NCBI GenBank assembly: GCA_002964805.2
Contig: PUDQ02000081.1
Coordinates: 1-64,000 of the forward strand
DNA length: 64,000 nt
From: Trametes villosa
Lineage: Eukaryota > Basidiomycota > Agaricomycetes > Polyporales > Polyporaceae
Direction of reading: 5' to 3'
The notes beneath the pieces were generated by a model. The model did no database searches. It had not been told where the DNA came from and worked only from the letters and a program-made list of their open reading frames with translations. A program made the translations under genes and the position numbers. Positions 48,749-60,074 of this stretch are shown piece by piece. Each line of letters begins with the position of its first letter. Within the stretch, counting starts at the first letter, position 1.

Positions 48749-50931
48749 GCTGGTATGTACAATTGCGTCCTGGTGAGCAGTGGTGGACCTGGCCAAACCT
48801 GAACGACGAGCGTCTAAAAGGATCGCGAACTTTAGCGTGCGTCTCAAAAAGGTAAGTGGCTTCAAGAAGGATCGTAAACGAGTCCTCGAGCTCCGAGCCA
48901 TCCTTTGTTGGCCTGTGCACATGCGCCTGGTTTCGATGATTCTGGTGCATGTCGTATTATTACGCTCGGTTGGGATTTTTACGCGTTATCATCACTTATA
49001 CGACGCGCATTCTAGCAGATCCTCGAGTTCTAACTCCTCGAGTCAGTACAGGCTGAATTCAAGGTAACTAGAATCATATTCACTGCGTGAGCCCCCATTC
49101 TCGTGAGGTAGGGATCGAGTTTGAGCGATATCACCTAGCTGCATCTAGTTTCCAGCACACCAGCACCTGTAGTGGCGGGGAGCTTCGTGTACTTAGGGGG
49201 ACCCATAGAACATACCTACGAGATTGTACGAGTTTCGTTCTCTGGGGGTCCCACGACAGGCGCTCGATGTACTCTCGTGCGAGTACCCGACGAGTATTCA
49301 CGATAGAACATCGACCGGGGTGCGCTATGAACGGCGAGACAAGCTCGTATATGGCTCAACGAGAAGCAAAGAGAGCGTGTCGAGCGTGATGCTAGATGGA
49401 CGCTCGCCGACGAGATGCGGACTAGCGCCCGTTCACTGTTACAGTCTGGACACGCCTGGATACTCTAGCTGTCATCGGTTGGCTTTGCGGTAAAACATAG
49501 ATGTGTGGGGGCCAATCTGACCAGGATCTGGTATTGCATTCTCGTGCCTAATTACAATATATTACTAACATCGGAAGCCTATTAATACATTATGTCGCCC
49601 GGCTGCGAATATCATGAGCGGTGGAGAGGTAGTAGACTCGTATGGGCGGCGGAACATGTCTCCATGTACTCACATCATCACTCAGACGAGCCGCGCCCCA
49701 GTTACAGCACTTCGGAACGCAGCGGATCCCGTGCGTCGCGCCGTGGCGAGTGTATGCCGCGCGCGCAGGGTCGTTGCGCGTGGATTGTATTCGAATGGGC
49801 CTGGGCCCTTCTCCTCAACGGCCAGGCCTGCGTGCGCAAACTCCTCCTGTCGTAGCCCTCAGGGCACAGGAGCTCAAGTAAATGTCTATGATATCATAAG
49901 TTAAGTCTCCGTGGACTCACCGTAGACAGGAGCCGCCTGAGTTTTGAGAACACGCAAGGCCGCATTGTCCACCGGCGATGCGGCACGCTTCACGAGCTCG
50001 GTAAGTCATGCATTCTCTCAACAGTACGCGGAACATACCTCGTGCCCCGAGTTGCACCGTTCCATCGTATGTAGCCAGTTAGCATCATGGTACTCGGGAC
50101 GACACCGCAAAAGTGATGTTCGCTGTTGATGCCCTGAACGACGGCGCGTGGGTTAGCGATGTGCAGTACCGCTACGGAGCAACAAGACCTGCTGCATGTC
50201 CAAGGTATGAAGAAGAAGAGTTAGGCTCAGCAAACAAGACGAGGGCATGAAGCTTTGAAGGCTTACCGGGGCGCACCTATATGTACACAGGATTCCTGCA
50301 ACTAGCCCCTGGGATCGAGTCCGTACTGGCCGGGATCATGGGCCACGACCACATGCTACCCGTGTGTCTAGTAAGCGTGTAGTACAGTACACCGATATCT
50401 AGCGCATTGCAGGTGTGAGATCTATGAATATTAGCGTCTAGGCGTAGGCGGTGGTGGGCGAGAGCAAGGGCAGTGACGACGCTAAGGCGGCCGAACCGGG
50501 CGAGCCAGCACGAGAACGGTGGCGAGAAGCCCCAGTGTGTCCGCGCGAGATGTCACTTGCTAAGCTCGTCTAGCGGGCGTACTAGCTTGAGCAAGGCGAG
50601 CTCGCGCCATATGCGCGCTAGTACCCACTGGGAGAGTTAACATACGGTGTCGAGTATATACTAGACACTCTCACTCGCTCTGGTAGATCAGTCGCACTGC
50701 AGCTTCTAGTAAACCGTCATCCTACACACCACCAGAGCCTCTACTGCCTCGCACTACCTTGCACTAGGCTCTCTCTACCCTATCTGCGAGACCCACTATT
50801 TTATCTCGTGAACGCTCGTCACCCTCACGCTAGAAAGGGGCCCCACGCAGTGATTGCCATCGATCAACGGTTACATCCAGATGAGGCTCATCACACAGCA
50901 TATCGTACACGCGAAGACTAAAGATGCGAGT
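48749..50931. other. Gene-free stretch between SFM1 and AAD-4
   Basis: It begins with the SFM1 promoter and the conserved element at 48836-48950. The remaining ~2 kb has only short frames with no domains. Compared with the 224 bp separating AAD-1 from the same element in the left arm, this is extra DNA of unknown origin. Confidence 0.4.
48836..48950 (-). repeat. Conserved ~115-bp element, copy 2
   Basis: The minus strand carries GGACTCGTTTACGATCCTTC and AAGCCACTTACCTTTTTG, as in 23048-23163. It lies about 90 bp upstream of the SFM1 start, so in this arm it may also be promoter sequence. Confidence 0.8.
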
Positions 50932-52465
50932 CTACGCCGGGCGGATAGCCTGAGCAAGGGGCCACTTGTCGAAGTTGCCAGCCGTCTTGGTGGAGATCGA
51001 GTACTCCGTGCCATCGCCCTGCACAAAAAATTGTTGTAAGTCTCCGCTTCAAGATGTGGAGCGATATCAGGGCTTACGATCATGGTGGTCGGGAAGCCGG
51101 GGTTGAACGGCAGGATGCTCTCAAGGTATTTGATGTGCTCCGCGGTGAGCGCGACGTTCAGGCCTTCGATGTTGTCCTCGAGCTGCTCGACCTTGCGTCC
51201 ACCGACGATAGGGAAGACGTACGGCGTCTTCTGCATCACGTACGCGATGGCGACTGATATCGGAGTGAGCATCGCTTCTGGACACGGCGCTCTAGGTGGG
51301 TTCGACTCACCGGCTTGGATGTTCTTCGCGCCGACCTGCTTAGCGACTTCCTCGAGGGCCTTGCACATCTTCTTCTCGTCCTCGGTTCTCTCCCAGTTGG
51401 GCTGGAGAGCCGTGCGACCTGCGAGTACTTTTCAGCATGCTGTGAAAGCGTACGACGCGATGAGCTCACCCTTCTCGCCAGTCTGGCGCCGTCTCTCTTC
51501 TTCTTCGTCAGAGCGGATCTTCCCTCCGGCCAAAACGCCCCACGGAGCAAGCGCTATACCTGTGATCGCGCCGAAGTCAGCTCACCGCGGCTCGAGCGTC
51601 CATTGTCGCGTCCTGACCTTCTTCTCTGGCCATGGGGATGATCTCGCGCTCGAAGTCGCGCAGGAGGACGTTCCACTGGCCCTGGTAGATGACGAAGGGC
51701 GTCTTCCCCATGAGGCGGGCGTACGTGTTCGCCTTCGACACGATCCAAGCCGGAGTGTCCGAGATGCCCTACCGAAGCCTGCGTCAGCCTCACCAGCGCG
51801 GGGGATGGGAGCAAAATTGTACTCACGAGGTATAGGACCTTGCCGGTTGTGCAAGCCGTTCATGACTTCCTCGACAGTGCTGTCGAAGTCCCACTGATGG
51901 TTGTTCGATCAATTTTGTTTCGACGATCAGTTTGATGCGGAGACTTACCCAGTGGACGTAGAGGATGTCAATGTAGTCCGTGCGCAGCTTCTTCAAGGAA
52001 GCTTCCACGGAGAGGTGCAGGGACTTGATGTTATTCCCCGTGTAATGCGTCTTCTGCTGAATCGCGTCGTCTCCGCGCTTGTAGTTGGTCGTGTACTATA
52101 CGCGGCAAACTGTCAACCCATATATTGAATGCCAGGAGGGAACGAGAACTGACCTTCGTCGCGACCACAATCTGGTCGCGAATCCCGCGCGCCTCCATCC
52201 ACTCGCCGATGAACTCCTCCGAGGACTCGTCCTGGTAGCCGTTCGCGGTGTCGATGAAGTTCCCGCCCTTGTCGTAGTACGCGTCGAGCAGCTTGAAGCT
52301 GCTCGCCTTGTTCATCGCGCCCATGCCGTACTCCGCCCACTTGTCGCCGATGCTCATGGCACCGAGGACGATGGGGGACACACGCACGCCCGCGATGGGC
52401 GCGAGCTTGCGGTGGCGGCCGAGCGGGGTCGGCGGGGGCGGGGGGAGCTGCCAGAAGCTGGACAT
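50932..52465 (-). pseudogene. Aryl-alcohol dehydrogenase AAD-4, broken by an 11-bp deletion
   Basis: Inverted near-copy of AAD-1. The start at 52465 gives [20 protein letters not shown]. The promoter is at 52563-52549, intron positions match, and the end is [15 protein letters not shown] (50934-50932). In the exon after YVHW, AAD-1, AAD-2 and AAD-3 all read [13 protein letters not shown]. Here the bases run GCACAACC directly into GGCAAGG, so 11 bases are missing at about 51840-51850. The frame shifts and soon meets a stop unless splicing compensates. A second difference, loss of two codons in the exon after VVATK (GDDAIQQ for GDSYEAIQQ), is in frame. The catalytic Asp, Tyr, Lys and His codons are intact upstream of the break. 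Confidence 0.82.
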
Positions 52466-53461
52466 GATGATCTAGGTGGTCTGCTGTGGGGAGGTTGTTG
52501 CGAGAGGATGCTTGTCAGAGAAGGATGTTGGCTCTGAGGGCACCGGCTGCTCACCCTTTTATACGTTTGGCGACCACCGCAATTCTAGGCGTAGCAGGCT
52601 GTCCCTACAGCTCATGGCTGGGCTGCATGACAAACAGCCGGGAGAGGCCTGGCACTGGGATGCACCAAGTACGGCGAACAACACTCCCTCAACGCGTACC
52701 ACCGCAGCATGGAGGGCACACCAGATCGGCGCTTGCCCAGTAGCCGCCTGCTATAGCACAACGCATATCTCCGAGTCCGACCGTTCAGTAGCGGGACTAT
52801 GTGCGACGCGTACGTGCTAAGTCCGCATGTGCGAGCGCTAAGCGCGCCGCGCACGCAGCATGATGCCTCCTGATGCCAGTAACACCGATGGCCGAGCTTC
52901 AGAGCTGCACCTCACAGCATGTCTCCTGCCTGACGCTTGATGTGCCTTGCCGATGACCAAGCACTACGAATGCAAGAGACGGTCCGCTTGGGAGAAGCTC
53001 GCGGCTTGCTGTCCGAGGACAGGCTCGTTCACCTCCACATGCTCTGCAAGAGGGAGCGTCATTGGATCAGCGGTTCTACTGCTTTGTTTGACGCAGTACG
53101 TACAAGATTGCCTCCTATGTTGCTCGGGCAGCTGTCGTCGAACTTGCGGTCCAGCTTGAAGTTCAACTAGGTGCGAATGGGCGCTTACGTGAAGCGGCGT
53201 GCCTCTCGAAATGGAAAGTGTCCAAAGTCGCCACCCGGGCCTGCAATCTGAGCTTCCGTAACATTCCCCTCAAGCAGCCTTCAGCCCCGCTGAAAAAGCA
53301 TCCTAAGAGATGAAACCGGCTGTTGAGAGGCTTCTCCTCCTCATGACCGAGGGAAATACATACGAAACGGTACGAAGTCACGTGACCAACGCCTCGCGCA
53401 AAAGTTCTTTATCCTTCGGAGCTCCCGCGGGCGGAAGGCAAAATTTTGCCGTTTGAACAGT
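52466..53461. other. Spacer between AAD-4 and tRNA-Lys
   Basis: It holds the AAD-type TATA element TATAAAAGGGTGAGC (minus 52563-52549) and diverged sequence homologous to 20254-21275. No gene is supported. Confidence 0.45.
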
Positions 53462-53556
53462 AGCCCACCGCGAGGGTCGAACTCGCAGCCTTCAGATAAC
53501 CACTAAACACATCGGTCATAAGAGTCTGACGCTCTATCCGATTGAGCTAGGCGGGC
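53462..53556 (-). tRNA. tRNA-Lys(CUU) with 21-nt intron, second copy
   Basis: All 95 bases, intron included, are identical to the tRNA at 20159-20253. Acceptor, D, anticodon and T stems all pair, and the anticodon is CUU after intron removal. Confidence 0.92.
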
Positions 53557-53731
53557 GGCAGAATGTTGCTTTGTTGCGCAAACATATCAGGACGTCGCTG
53601 AGGTGCCTCACAGCCGAAGGGGATAAGAAGGCTCATCCAAGAAGCTAGTATGCTAATATTCTGTGTCAGGCCTGACTACAGCCATGGATTTACCCCGTCC
53701 GAGGCAACTGGTAGTAGTACAAAGATAATCC

Positions 53732-54850
53732 TCACGCATTCTTCTTCGCCGCGGCGCTCCCGCCATACCTCTCCCGACCCGCCGCAGAGATAGACCCATC
53801 CACCTCCTCCTTCACGCTCAGCTCCACAGGCAGGACCGTGAAGTTGAACTCGAGGATGGTGAGGCCCATGCGCCTGCGGAAGCGCGGCTCCCAGCCCTCG
53901 GGCAGGCGCTCCTCGCCGAGCACGGTGCGCAGGTCGCTGATGTCCCCGCCGAAGATCCTGAGCAGAGTCGAGCAACTATTCCGAGAATCGTCAGTATGGG
54001 AGGAGTAATGGAGGGGTAAGAAGGCGCACTTCCAGCTCCCGAACAGCTTGTGGAAGAGCGAGAGGCTGTACTCGGGGTTCGCGCGCTTCGCCTCAACGCG
54101 CCGCTTGCCCATGAGGCGCGAGAGGTCCGCCTCGACGAGTTTGCCCCCGGGTCCGGTGCCGCTCGTCAAAACCTCTTCGACGAGGTCCTGCGGGATCTTT
54201 CCTTGGTCCTTCTCGACGAAGGCGTCGGCGCCTATGATTCCCGACGGTCGGTCATCTTATGATCTGAGCCGCAACTGCCGAAGTAGGGGGGACGTACGGG
54301 TGACGGAGGCGTCGTGCTCGATGCAGTTGTGCGCGTCCAGGTCGGCGAGGTCGAAGCTGTCCGTCCAGTAGTCGCGTGCGAGGAAGTTCGCCGCCTGTTT
54401 TGGCCCGATGAACCCGAACGTCGGCGCGAAGTTGTACACGTCGCGCACGGCGCGGCCGAGCTCGGTGAACTTGATGCTCCGCCCGTCGTGCGGGAAGATA
54501 CCTGTGCGTGCCGTCAGCTTGTCTCCTCTGGCGTGGGATACTGGCGATCGGGGGGGAGAGGCGACGTGACTTGGGCTCAGACGAGTAGACTTACCATGGT
54601 TAGCCAGGGCGTTGAGGGCGGGACACGAACACCGGCTGTCGCCCTCCTGCGGCGGCACATATGCGGGCCACTGCCCACCGAAACCCGCATGACCCTGCTG
54701 TACGACGTGTCCCACCGAACGTTGCGGGAAGAGGTGATTGAATAGCGTGAGGCCGATATCCCAGATGAAGAGGCCGAGCAAGGTCAAGACGGAAGATAGT
54801 GAGCTGAGGAGGCCCTGCCAGAGGCGTTTGACGATGACGAAGAAGGCCAT
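53732..54850 (-). CDS. Heme-thiolate peroxidase / unspecific peroxygenase, short type (UPO-1)
   Basis: Chloroperoxidase-family enzyme (PF01328) that uses H2O2 to oxygenate or oxidise aromatics and alkanes. The start at 54850 gives a hydrophobic N-terminus (LLSSLSSVLTLLGLFIWDIG), a signal or anchor helix. The heme-thiolate Cys lies in CSCPALNALANHG, with Ser where most members have the first Pro of PCP. After an intron come IFPHDGRSIKFTELGRAV and VYNFAPTFGF. The distal motif is CIEHDASVTR (EHD, short-type UPO). Further blocks are EVLTSGTGPGGKLVEADLSR and LMGKRRVEAKRANPEYSLSL. The C-terminus has LLRIFGGDISDLRTVLGEER, LTILEFNFTVLPVELSVKEE and ends SAAAKKNA. About five exons are present. It is tandem with UPO-2, 1.3 kb away. 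Confidence 0.88.
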
Positions 54851-56163
54851 GATGCTGCTAGGATAGCTGTTGAGGCTCGTAAGTTGAGGTGGGAAGTCTT
54901 AAATACAGATAAAGGCCGCTCACGAACCATTCTCGCTGTTCCTACTAGTGTACGTCTGCTAAGGACGCGGAAGGCTTCCCCGCCGGCGCGAGCGGCAAGC
55001 GCACATTGGCGTTGGGCAGACCGGTTCGGAGATTCGTACCTTCTCGGCGGGACGTCACTCATTCCCGGGCCGTGGCAAGTCGGCAGGGGTCGCCCGGAGT
55101 ACACGCAGTCGTGCACACTGACATTGGAGTAGCAGACCGGTGAAAGCTAGTGCGGGGCACCTCCAACTTGACGCGCACTCGACAGTGTCAGGCTTGTGTG
55201 TCGCCTATGAAGGAACTTCACCATGAGAGCAATGAGACCGTGACGAGCGCCTGTGAATGGAATATGAATTGCGTGCGCACCCGACTGACATCGGCAGCTG
55301 AGCGCACCGAAGCAACAGCTCCGTCGATTCGAGAGCTCCCCACCATCTGCCAGTCCTAGAGCGCCCCGCGGTGAGTTTGTACTCGCTTGGGGGCGAGTGC
55401 CGCAACCCAATGGCCGGGCACTGCTTCCGGGGAACAGAGTTCTCCGAACGCGACGGAGTTGCATCCTGTGGCGTACATGCTGCCGACGGTAGTTCTGTGG
55501 CCACATATGCGTGATCCGCGGTGTCTGGAATGACCCGCGAATGGATCAGCCATGGATGGAACACCCCGCCAAAGCGAATAGAAGTATACGCACCACCAGC
55601 CGGGGACCAGCCATTTTCCTAAACTATACCTTACCCGGGGTTGCGCGATTGAGTACTTGAGTATGCATAGCCGCCCCCACTTATCTCAAGCGCAGGTAGA
55701 CCAGGAAGCTGCCTCAATGAACGGCGTGGACATCAAGACTTGAGGCTTGAAGGTATCGTGCGCGGCAGGCTCCTCTTGAAGTCACCGCTGTCTTGTCGCC
55801 GGTGAGAATCTGACAAATAGCTGTCCCGCAACATAGTCTTAGCGCATGCATGCCACCTTCCCTGCAAGACAAGAGAGCGATTGACGTCGGCAATGGAGGT
55901 GGTGAGAAGACAAGCCCCTCCAGGCCTGCGCGCGTGTGACCACAGACAGGCGCCGCCGCGCCGACACGCAAAACTCCGACGCGCTTGCGGTCTGGCATCT
56001 ACCTGCAGCCCCGGGGACACCTTCGAAGTCGGAATGCGCCGCTTCCGCTTCCCTGCATCGATAACCTCGCGTCAAGAATAAGTACAGCGCGCCAAACCCC
56101 AGAAAGATATATCAAGCACAGCAATCTGGCGAGGAGCCCTCCCGGCGGCGGCGGCGGCGCTCC
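54851..56163. other. Spacer between the tandem peroxygenase genes
   Basis: 1.3 kb containing the UPO-1 promoter (the minus strand has TGTATTTAAGAC near 54900). No gene is supported. Confidence 0.4.
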
Positions 56164-57198
56164 TCACTGATCCTTCCTGAGGTGAGCCGCCGCTCCGACT
56201 CCCACGTAGCGCTCCTCGCCGGCCCGCGCGATCGACCCGTCGACCTCCTCCTTGATACCCAGCTCGACGGGGAGGACCGTCATGTTGAACTCGGCGATGG
56301 TGAGCCCCATCTGGTGGCGGATGCGCGGCTCCCATCCCTCGGGGATGCGTTCCTCCAGCAGCAGCGCGCGCAGGTCGTCCACGCGCCCGCCGAAGATCGT
56401 CAGCAGCGTCGAGCCGCTATCCCCGCTCTGGTAAGCACACGCTGCGAAAAGGAAGAGAGTAGGACGTACTTGGCGGACCCAAACATCTTGTGCACGAGCG
56501 CAGAGCTATACATCGGGTTCTCCCTCTTCGCCTCGACGCGGCGCTTCCCCAGCAACCGCGACAAGTCCGCCTTCGTGAGGTTGCCGCCCGGGCCCGTCCC
56601 GCTCCGGAGCACCTCGTCGACGAGCGGCGCGGCGACCTTGCCCTGGTCCGCGCAGTGGAAGCTGTCGACGCGCGTGAGCGACCCGTCGTGCTCGATCCCG
56701 TTGTGCACGTCGATGTCCGCGAGGTTGAAGCGCCCGTCGCGGTACGTGCGCCCGAGCAGGTCCGCCATGTAGCTCGGCACGAAGTAGCAGAAGGAGGGCG
56801 CGAAGTTGTACGTGCGCCGCACCGCGGTGTTCAGCTCGCAGAACGAGATGTTCTTCCCGTCGCGCGGGAGGATGCCTGGTGGCGGCGCTCAGCGTTTCTG
56901 GAAGAGACCGGGGCACAAGAGGCAGAGTGGGGTACACACCGTGGTTGGATAGCGCGTTCAAGGCGGGACAGGAGCAACGGCTGTGGCCCTCACCAGGGGG
57001 AACATACCGAGGCCACTTCCCGCCGTGTCCGAGGTGGCCTGGAGGAATGACACTACCGACAGGCTTGTCGGGCATGACGAGGTTGTAGATCGCAAGTAAC
57101 GCATCTATCGAGAACACGACAGTGTTCGTGAGCAGCCCCCCGATAGTGGAAACGAGCGCGAGGAGGATGCGGCGCAAGATGACGAGTGCCACAGTCAT
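56164..57198 (-). CDS. Heme-thiolate peroxidase / unspecific peroxygenase, short type (UPO-2)
   Basis: Tandem paralogue of UPO-1. The start at 57198 is followed by a hydrophobic helix (MTVALVILRRILLALVSTIG). Both share VGxVxxxGHxGxGGxWPxYVPP before the heme Cys motif CSCPALNALSNHG. Next come ILPRDGKNISFCELNTAV, TYNFAPSFCYFVP, IDVHNGIEHDGSLTRVDSF (EHD motif) and EVLRSGTGPGGNLTKADLSR. LLGKRRVEAKRENPMYSSAL and LLTIFGGRVDDLRALLLEER lead to LTIAEFNMTVLPVELGIKEE, ending LRKDQ with the stop at 56166-56164. One intron fewer than UPO-1 is needed in the segment after EHD. Activity is expected but not shown by sequence. Confidence 0.88.
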
Positions 57199-58385
57199 GG
57201 TGAGAGACGCAGAGAGGGGTGGCGGGCTATCCGACCCGCTCCAGACTTTTCACGAGCGGCGCGCATATGAGTTCGGAGTCCATATGTCCAGCGCAGGCAT
57301 GGAAGGCGGGACACGCTGCGACAGACGCGCATCTGCCGTGTTAATCTATCGCAGAAGGCCGTTAGCATTTTGGACACCCTCCGGAAGTCGAAAGTCCGCC
57401 ATACGTAAACTCCGAACGCGTGTGATCTACTCAACGTCTACTTTCAACTCCGGCGCGCGATTCTCGGCGCGATCTGCGCGGAATGGCTGCTATCAGCGGA
57501 CAGACATCGCGAGCACGCTCTGCCTGTTGTTGGCGGAGAAGTGGCAGACGCGCGGAGTATGCGAATCGGGCGAGTAGACTGCTATAAGCTCGCTTTCGGA
57601 GGCGAAACGGAGATTATGCGCATGCCTGCAAGTAACCTTCAGTGACTGTATCGTTCATGAAAAGGATAGCACCTACTGCGCTGGGTGCGAATCGCCTCCG
57701 GACCGAGGAACGCAAAGTGAACGCGGGAGGGTGAAAATAACAGTAGCACATCCCGTTACGGGAGTTCGCACCTGCAAGCATGGTGGATGCACTTCGTGAT
57801 CATCTCTCAGCGGAAGCGGCGCTACATGTGCGCGACCGGATGGTTCCGCAGTCCACCGAGCAGTGCTAGCACTTCTCTCGAAGCTTGCCTTCCGGTTCTT
57901 GGTTTTAGAGGCGATACGAAGGGCATGCGCACACTTGTGCATAGCGTTCAGCCACCCATTCAAACGCAAACATTATGGAACTTACGTTGCTTGGGGAGTG
58001 CCAGCTTCTCCTGCGGGATCGAACGATTTCAAGCGCTACGCGGTACAAACGGTAGTGGCACTCCCATTTCATGGTAACTCGCGCATGCAAATGGTGGGGT
58101 AGGCCGCGTGGAATTTCGAGATCGTCCCCTAGCAGCTGCACGTTGCCCAGAAGTTCTAGCGCATGCCTGCTGGGCGTCCACCCGGAGGCCCCGTTCGATG
58201 TATGTTCATCCCGGACGGCGTACGGCGTGCACAAATGAGATGAGCTATATCATTCTTCGCTTGGGGTAAGTCATGTAAGATCACTCTGCTCAGGAGTAAC
58301 TTCTGCTGCTTCTCTACTCCCTCTAGTACTCGTACCTTTACGCTAGATCTTCTGCAAGTTGTTGATGCTATTCCTGCGGACGGCA
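57199..58385. other. Intergenic region, UPO-2 promoter side
   Basis: No gene is supported; open frames are short and compositionally random. Confidence 0.4.
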
Positions 58386-59659
58386 TTACTGAGAAGTCCA
58401 CCGGTCGTAGTCGAACCGCCCGTGCAGCCGCGTCACGATCTCCTGGTAGTCCGGTTCATTGTCGGGCGTGATTATCCCCTTCCTCACCATGAAGTCCACG
58501 AGAACTGCAAGGCATCAAGGTTCAATCCTAGACAAGAGCTAAAAATGGGCGCACCAATCGAACAGTTGTACTTGAATAGCCCCGCACGCATGTGCTCTAC
58601 CACCTGATCAAGGGGCAGCAACTGGCGTATACAGTATGAGAGGACGATCGCGCGAAGGAAGGCACTCTGACCTCGAAGGACTCGACTTCGCCATCCAACG
58701 GTTGCGGCTGCGCACCCGACCCGGGAGGTAGGCAGAGGTCGTATATATACCTACGACAAGCGTCAGCTACGCATACACCCAAGTATACACCATGCACTTA
58801 CTCGACTTCGGGTTGTAGCCACCCGCGCGGTGTGCTGGACACCATATTCTTCTCACAAAATACAATGCTACCAATGCAGATAGCAGGCTCACCGGAAAAA
58901 GTAGCTCACGGTCCCCGTCGGATGCGCATGACGCCGCACGATGTCCTCGGGGAGGCTTGCTTCCTCCATCGCCTCCTTCACAACGCAGTCGAATACGCCG
59001 AGGCCCGCCTCAATCCCGCCCGCGACGCTGTTGTCCAGATATCCCGGCCATGTCTGCTTCGTCGCGGCACGCCGCGGTACCCACACTTTGTAGTCCACAG
59101 CACCGTCCGCGCTGGGAGTCTCCTCGTACACCGTCATGTGCACGCCGAAGGTAACGATGCCAAACAACCCACTCGCCGCGCGCTCCATGCGGAACGCGTA
59201 GTTGAGCGTGTCCCCATGCGCGTCCTCGTCGACATGCCCGGGGAAGTCGCGCGGCCCAAACGGGTTGCGGTACACGGGGTAGAGCTCGTTCCGCCACTTG
59301 CGCGGGCTGATCTCCTCCGGCCAGAGGCCCGCGTCGCGCCAGCGCTCGCAGAGCTCCTTCATCACGCGCGAGCGCGCGGCCGGCGTCGCGATCCCGCGCG
59401 CGAAGCTCACCCACCCGCGCTCGGACGCGTCGGGCGAGAACTCCCATGGGGGCGAGGGCGCGGACGCGGCCTCCGCGCGCAGCTGCGCGACGACCTCGGG
59501 GCGCAGGAGGCCGACGGCGGGCGAGCTGGGCGAGGGCGAGAGCAGCCATGGTACCAGGGTTTCCGTATTCGTCGAGGATGGGCCCGAGAGCCGGAAGTTG
59601 TTGCACGATTGGACGATTTGAAGGAAGGTTTGGGGAGCGGTGGGAGTAGGCCCAGGCAT
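58386..59659 (-). CDS. Nudix hydrolase with DUF4743 domain (thiamine pyrophosphokinase-related)
   Basis: Homologue of yeast YJR142W and of the N-terminal part of fission-yeast Tnr3, enzymes that clean up damaged (oxo/oxy) thiamine diphosphates. The start at 59659 gives [20 protein letters not shown], then the DUF4743 half ([50 protein letters not shown]). The Nudix half has [36 protein letters not shown] and the Nudix box [20 protein letters not shown] followed by [10 protein letters not shown]. After introns come [17 protein letters not shown] and [20 protein letters not shown]. The end is [10 protein letters not shown], with the stop at 58388-58386. The position of the Nudix catalytic Glu pair (K-E-A-M-E-E) is intact. 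About four exons are present. Confidence 0.9.
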
Positions 59660-60074
59660 ATTTGTAGGCGATGTTTTCTGTTCTATGAAGCGAACTCAGC
59701 GGGATAACCGTCTTGGACGTGGTGGTTAGCAGTTAAGATTCGACGAGCTCAGGTCGGCCGACATGCATCGTGCGCTTACCGGCGCAGGAACTCCCACGTG
59801 GGTGAGGGAGACACACAAACTGCTAGTCGGTAAGCAGCTTTCATTTATACCTCAGTTGAAGCAAGTACGTGACAAAAATCCGACGAGCACGAGCTGTACT
59901 TGCGGAGGCTCACTTCCGGTATCCAGAAACCTATGAGTTGTTACAGTATTAGAATGCGCCGCGGTTCACTTTCCTAACTACGAAGAGACGGCAAAGTATC
60001 GTCCATGCGGGAAAGTCCGAAGTCCAAGGTCCATATCCACAGACACTCCAACGCCGCCGTGGAAAGTCCCTTCT
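59660..60074. other. Intergenic region
   Basis: 5' flank of the Nudix gene and 3' flank of the next gene. Nothing further is seen. Confidence 0.4.

Larger units (their letters stand above)
50932..53556 (-). repeat. Right arm of inverted segmental duplication (AAD-4 + tRNA-Lys)
   Basis: Reverse-complement partner of 20159-22823, with the same gene order read from the outside inwards. Both arms are about 2.6 kb. Confidence 0.85.

Noticed and set aside
20159..53556. The inverted repeats as terminal inverted repeats of a giant DNA transposon
   Set aside because: The arms hold ordinary genes and a tRNA, no transposase is inside, and no target-site duplication was seen outside the tRNAs. Segmental duplication is simpler.
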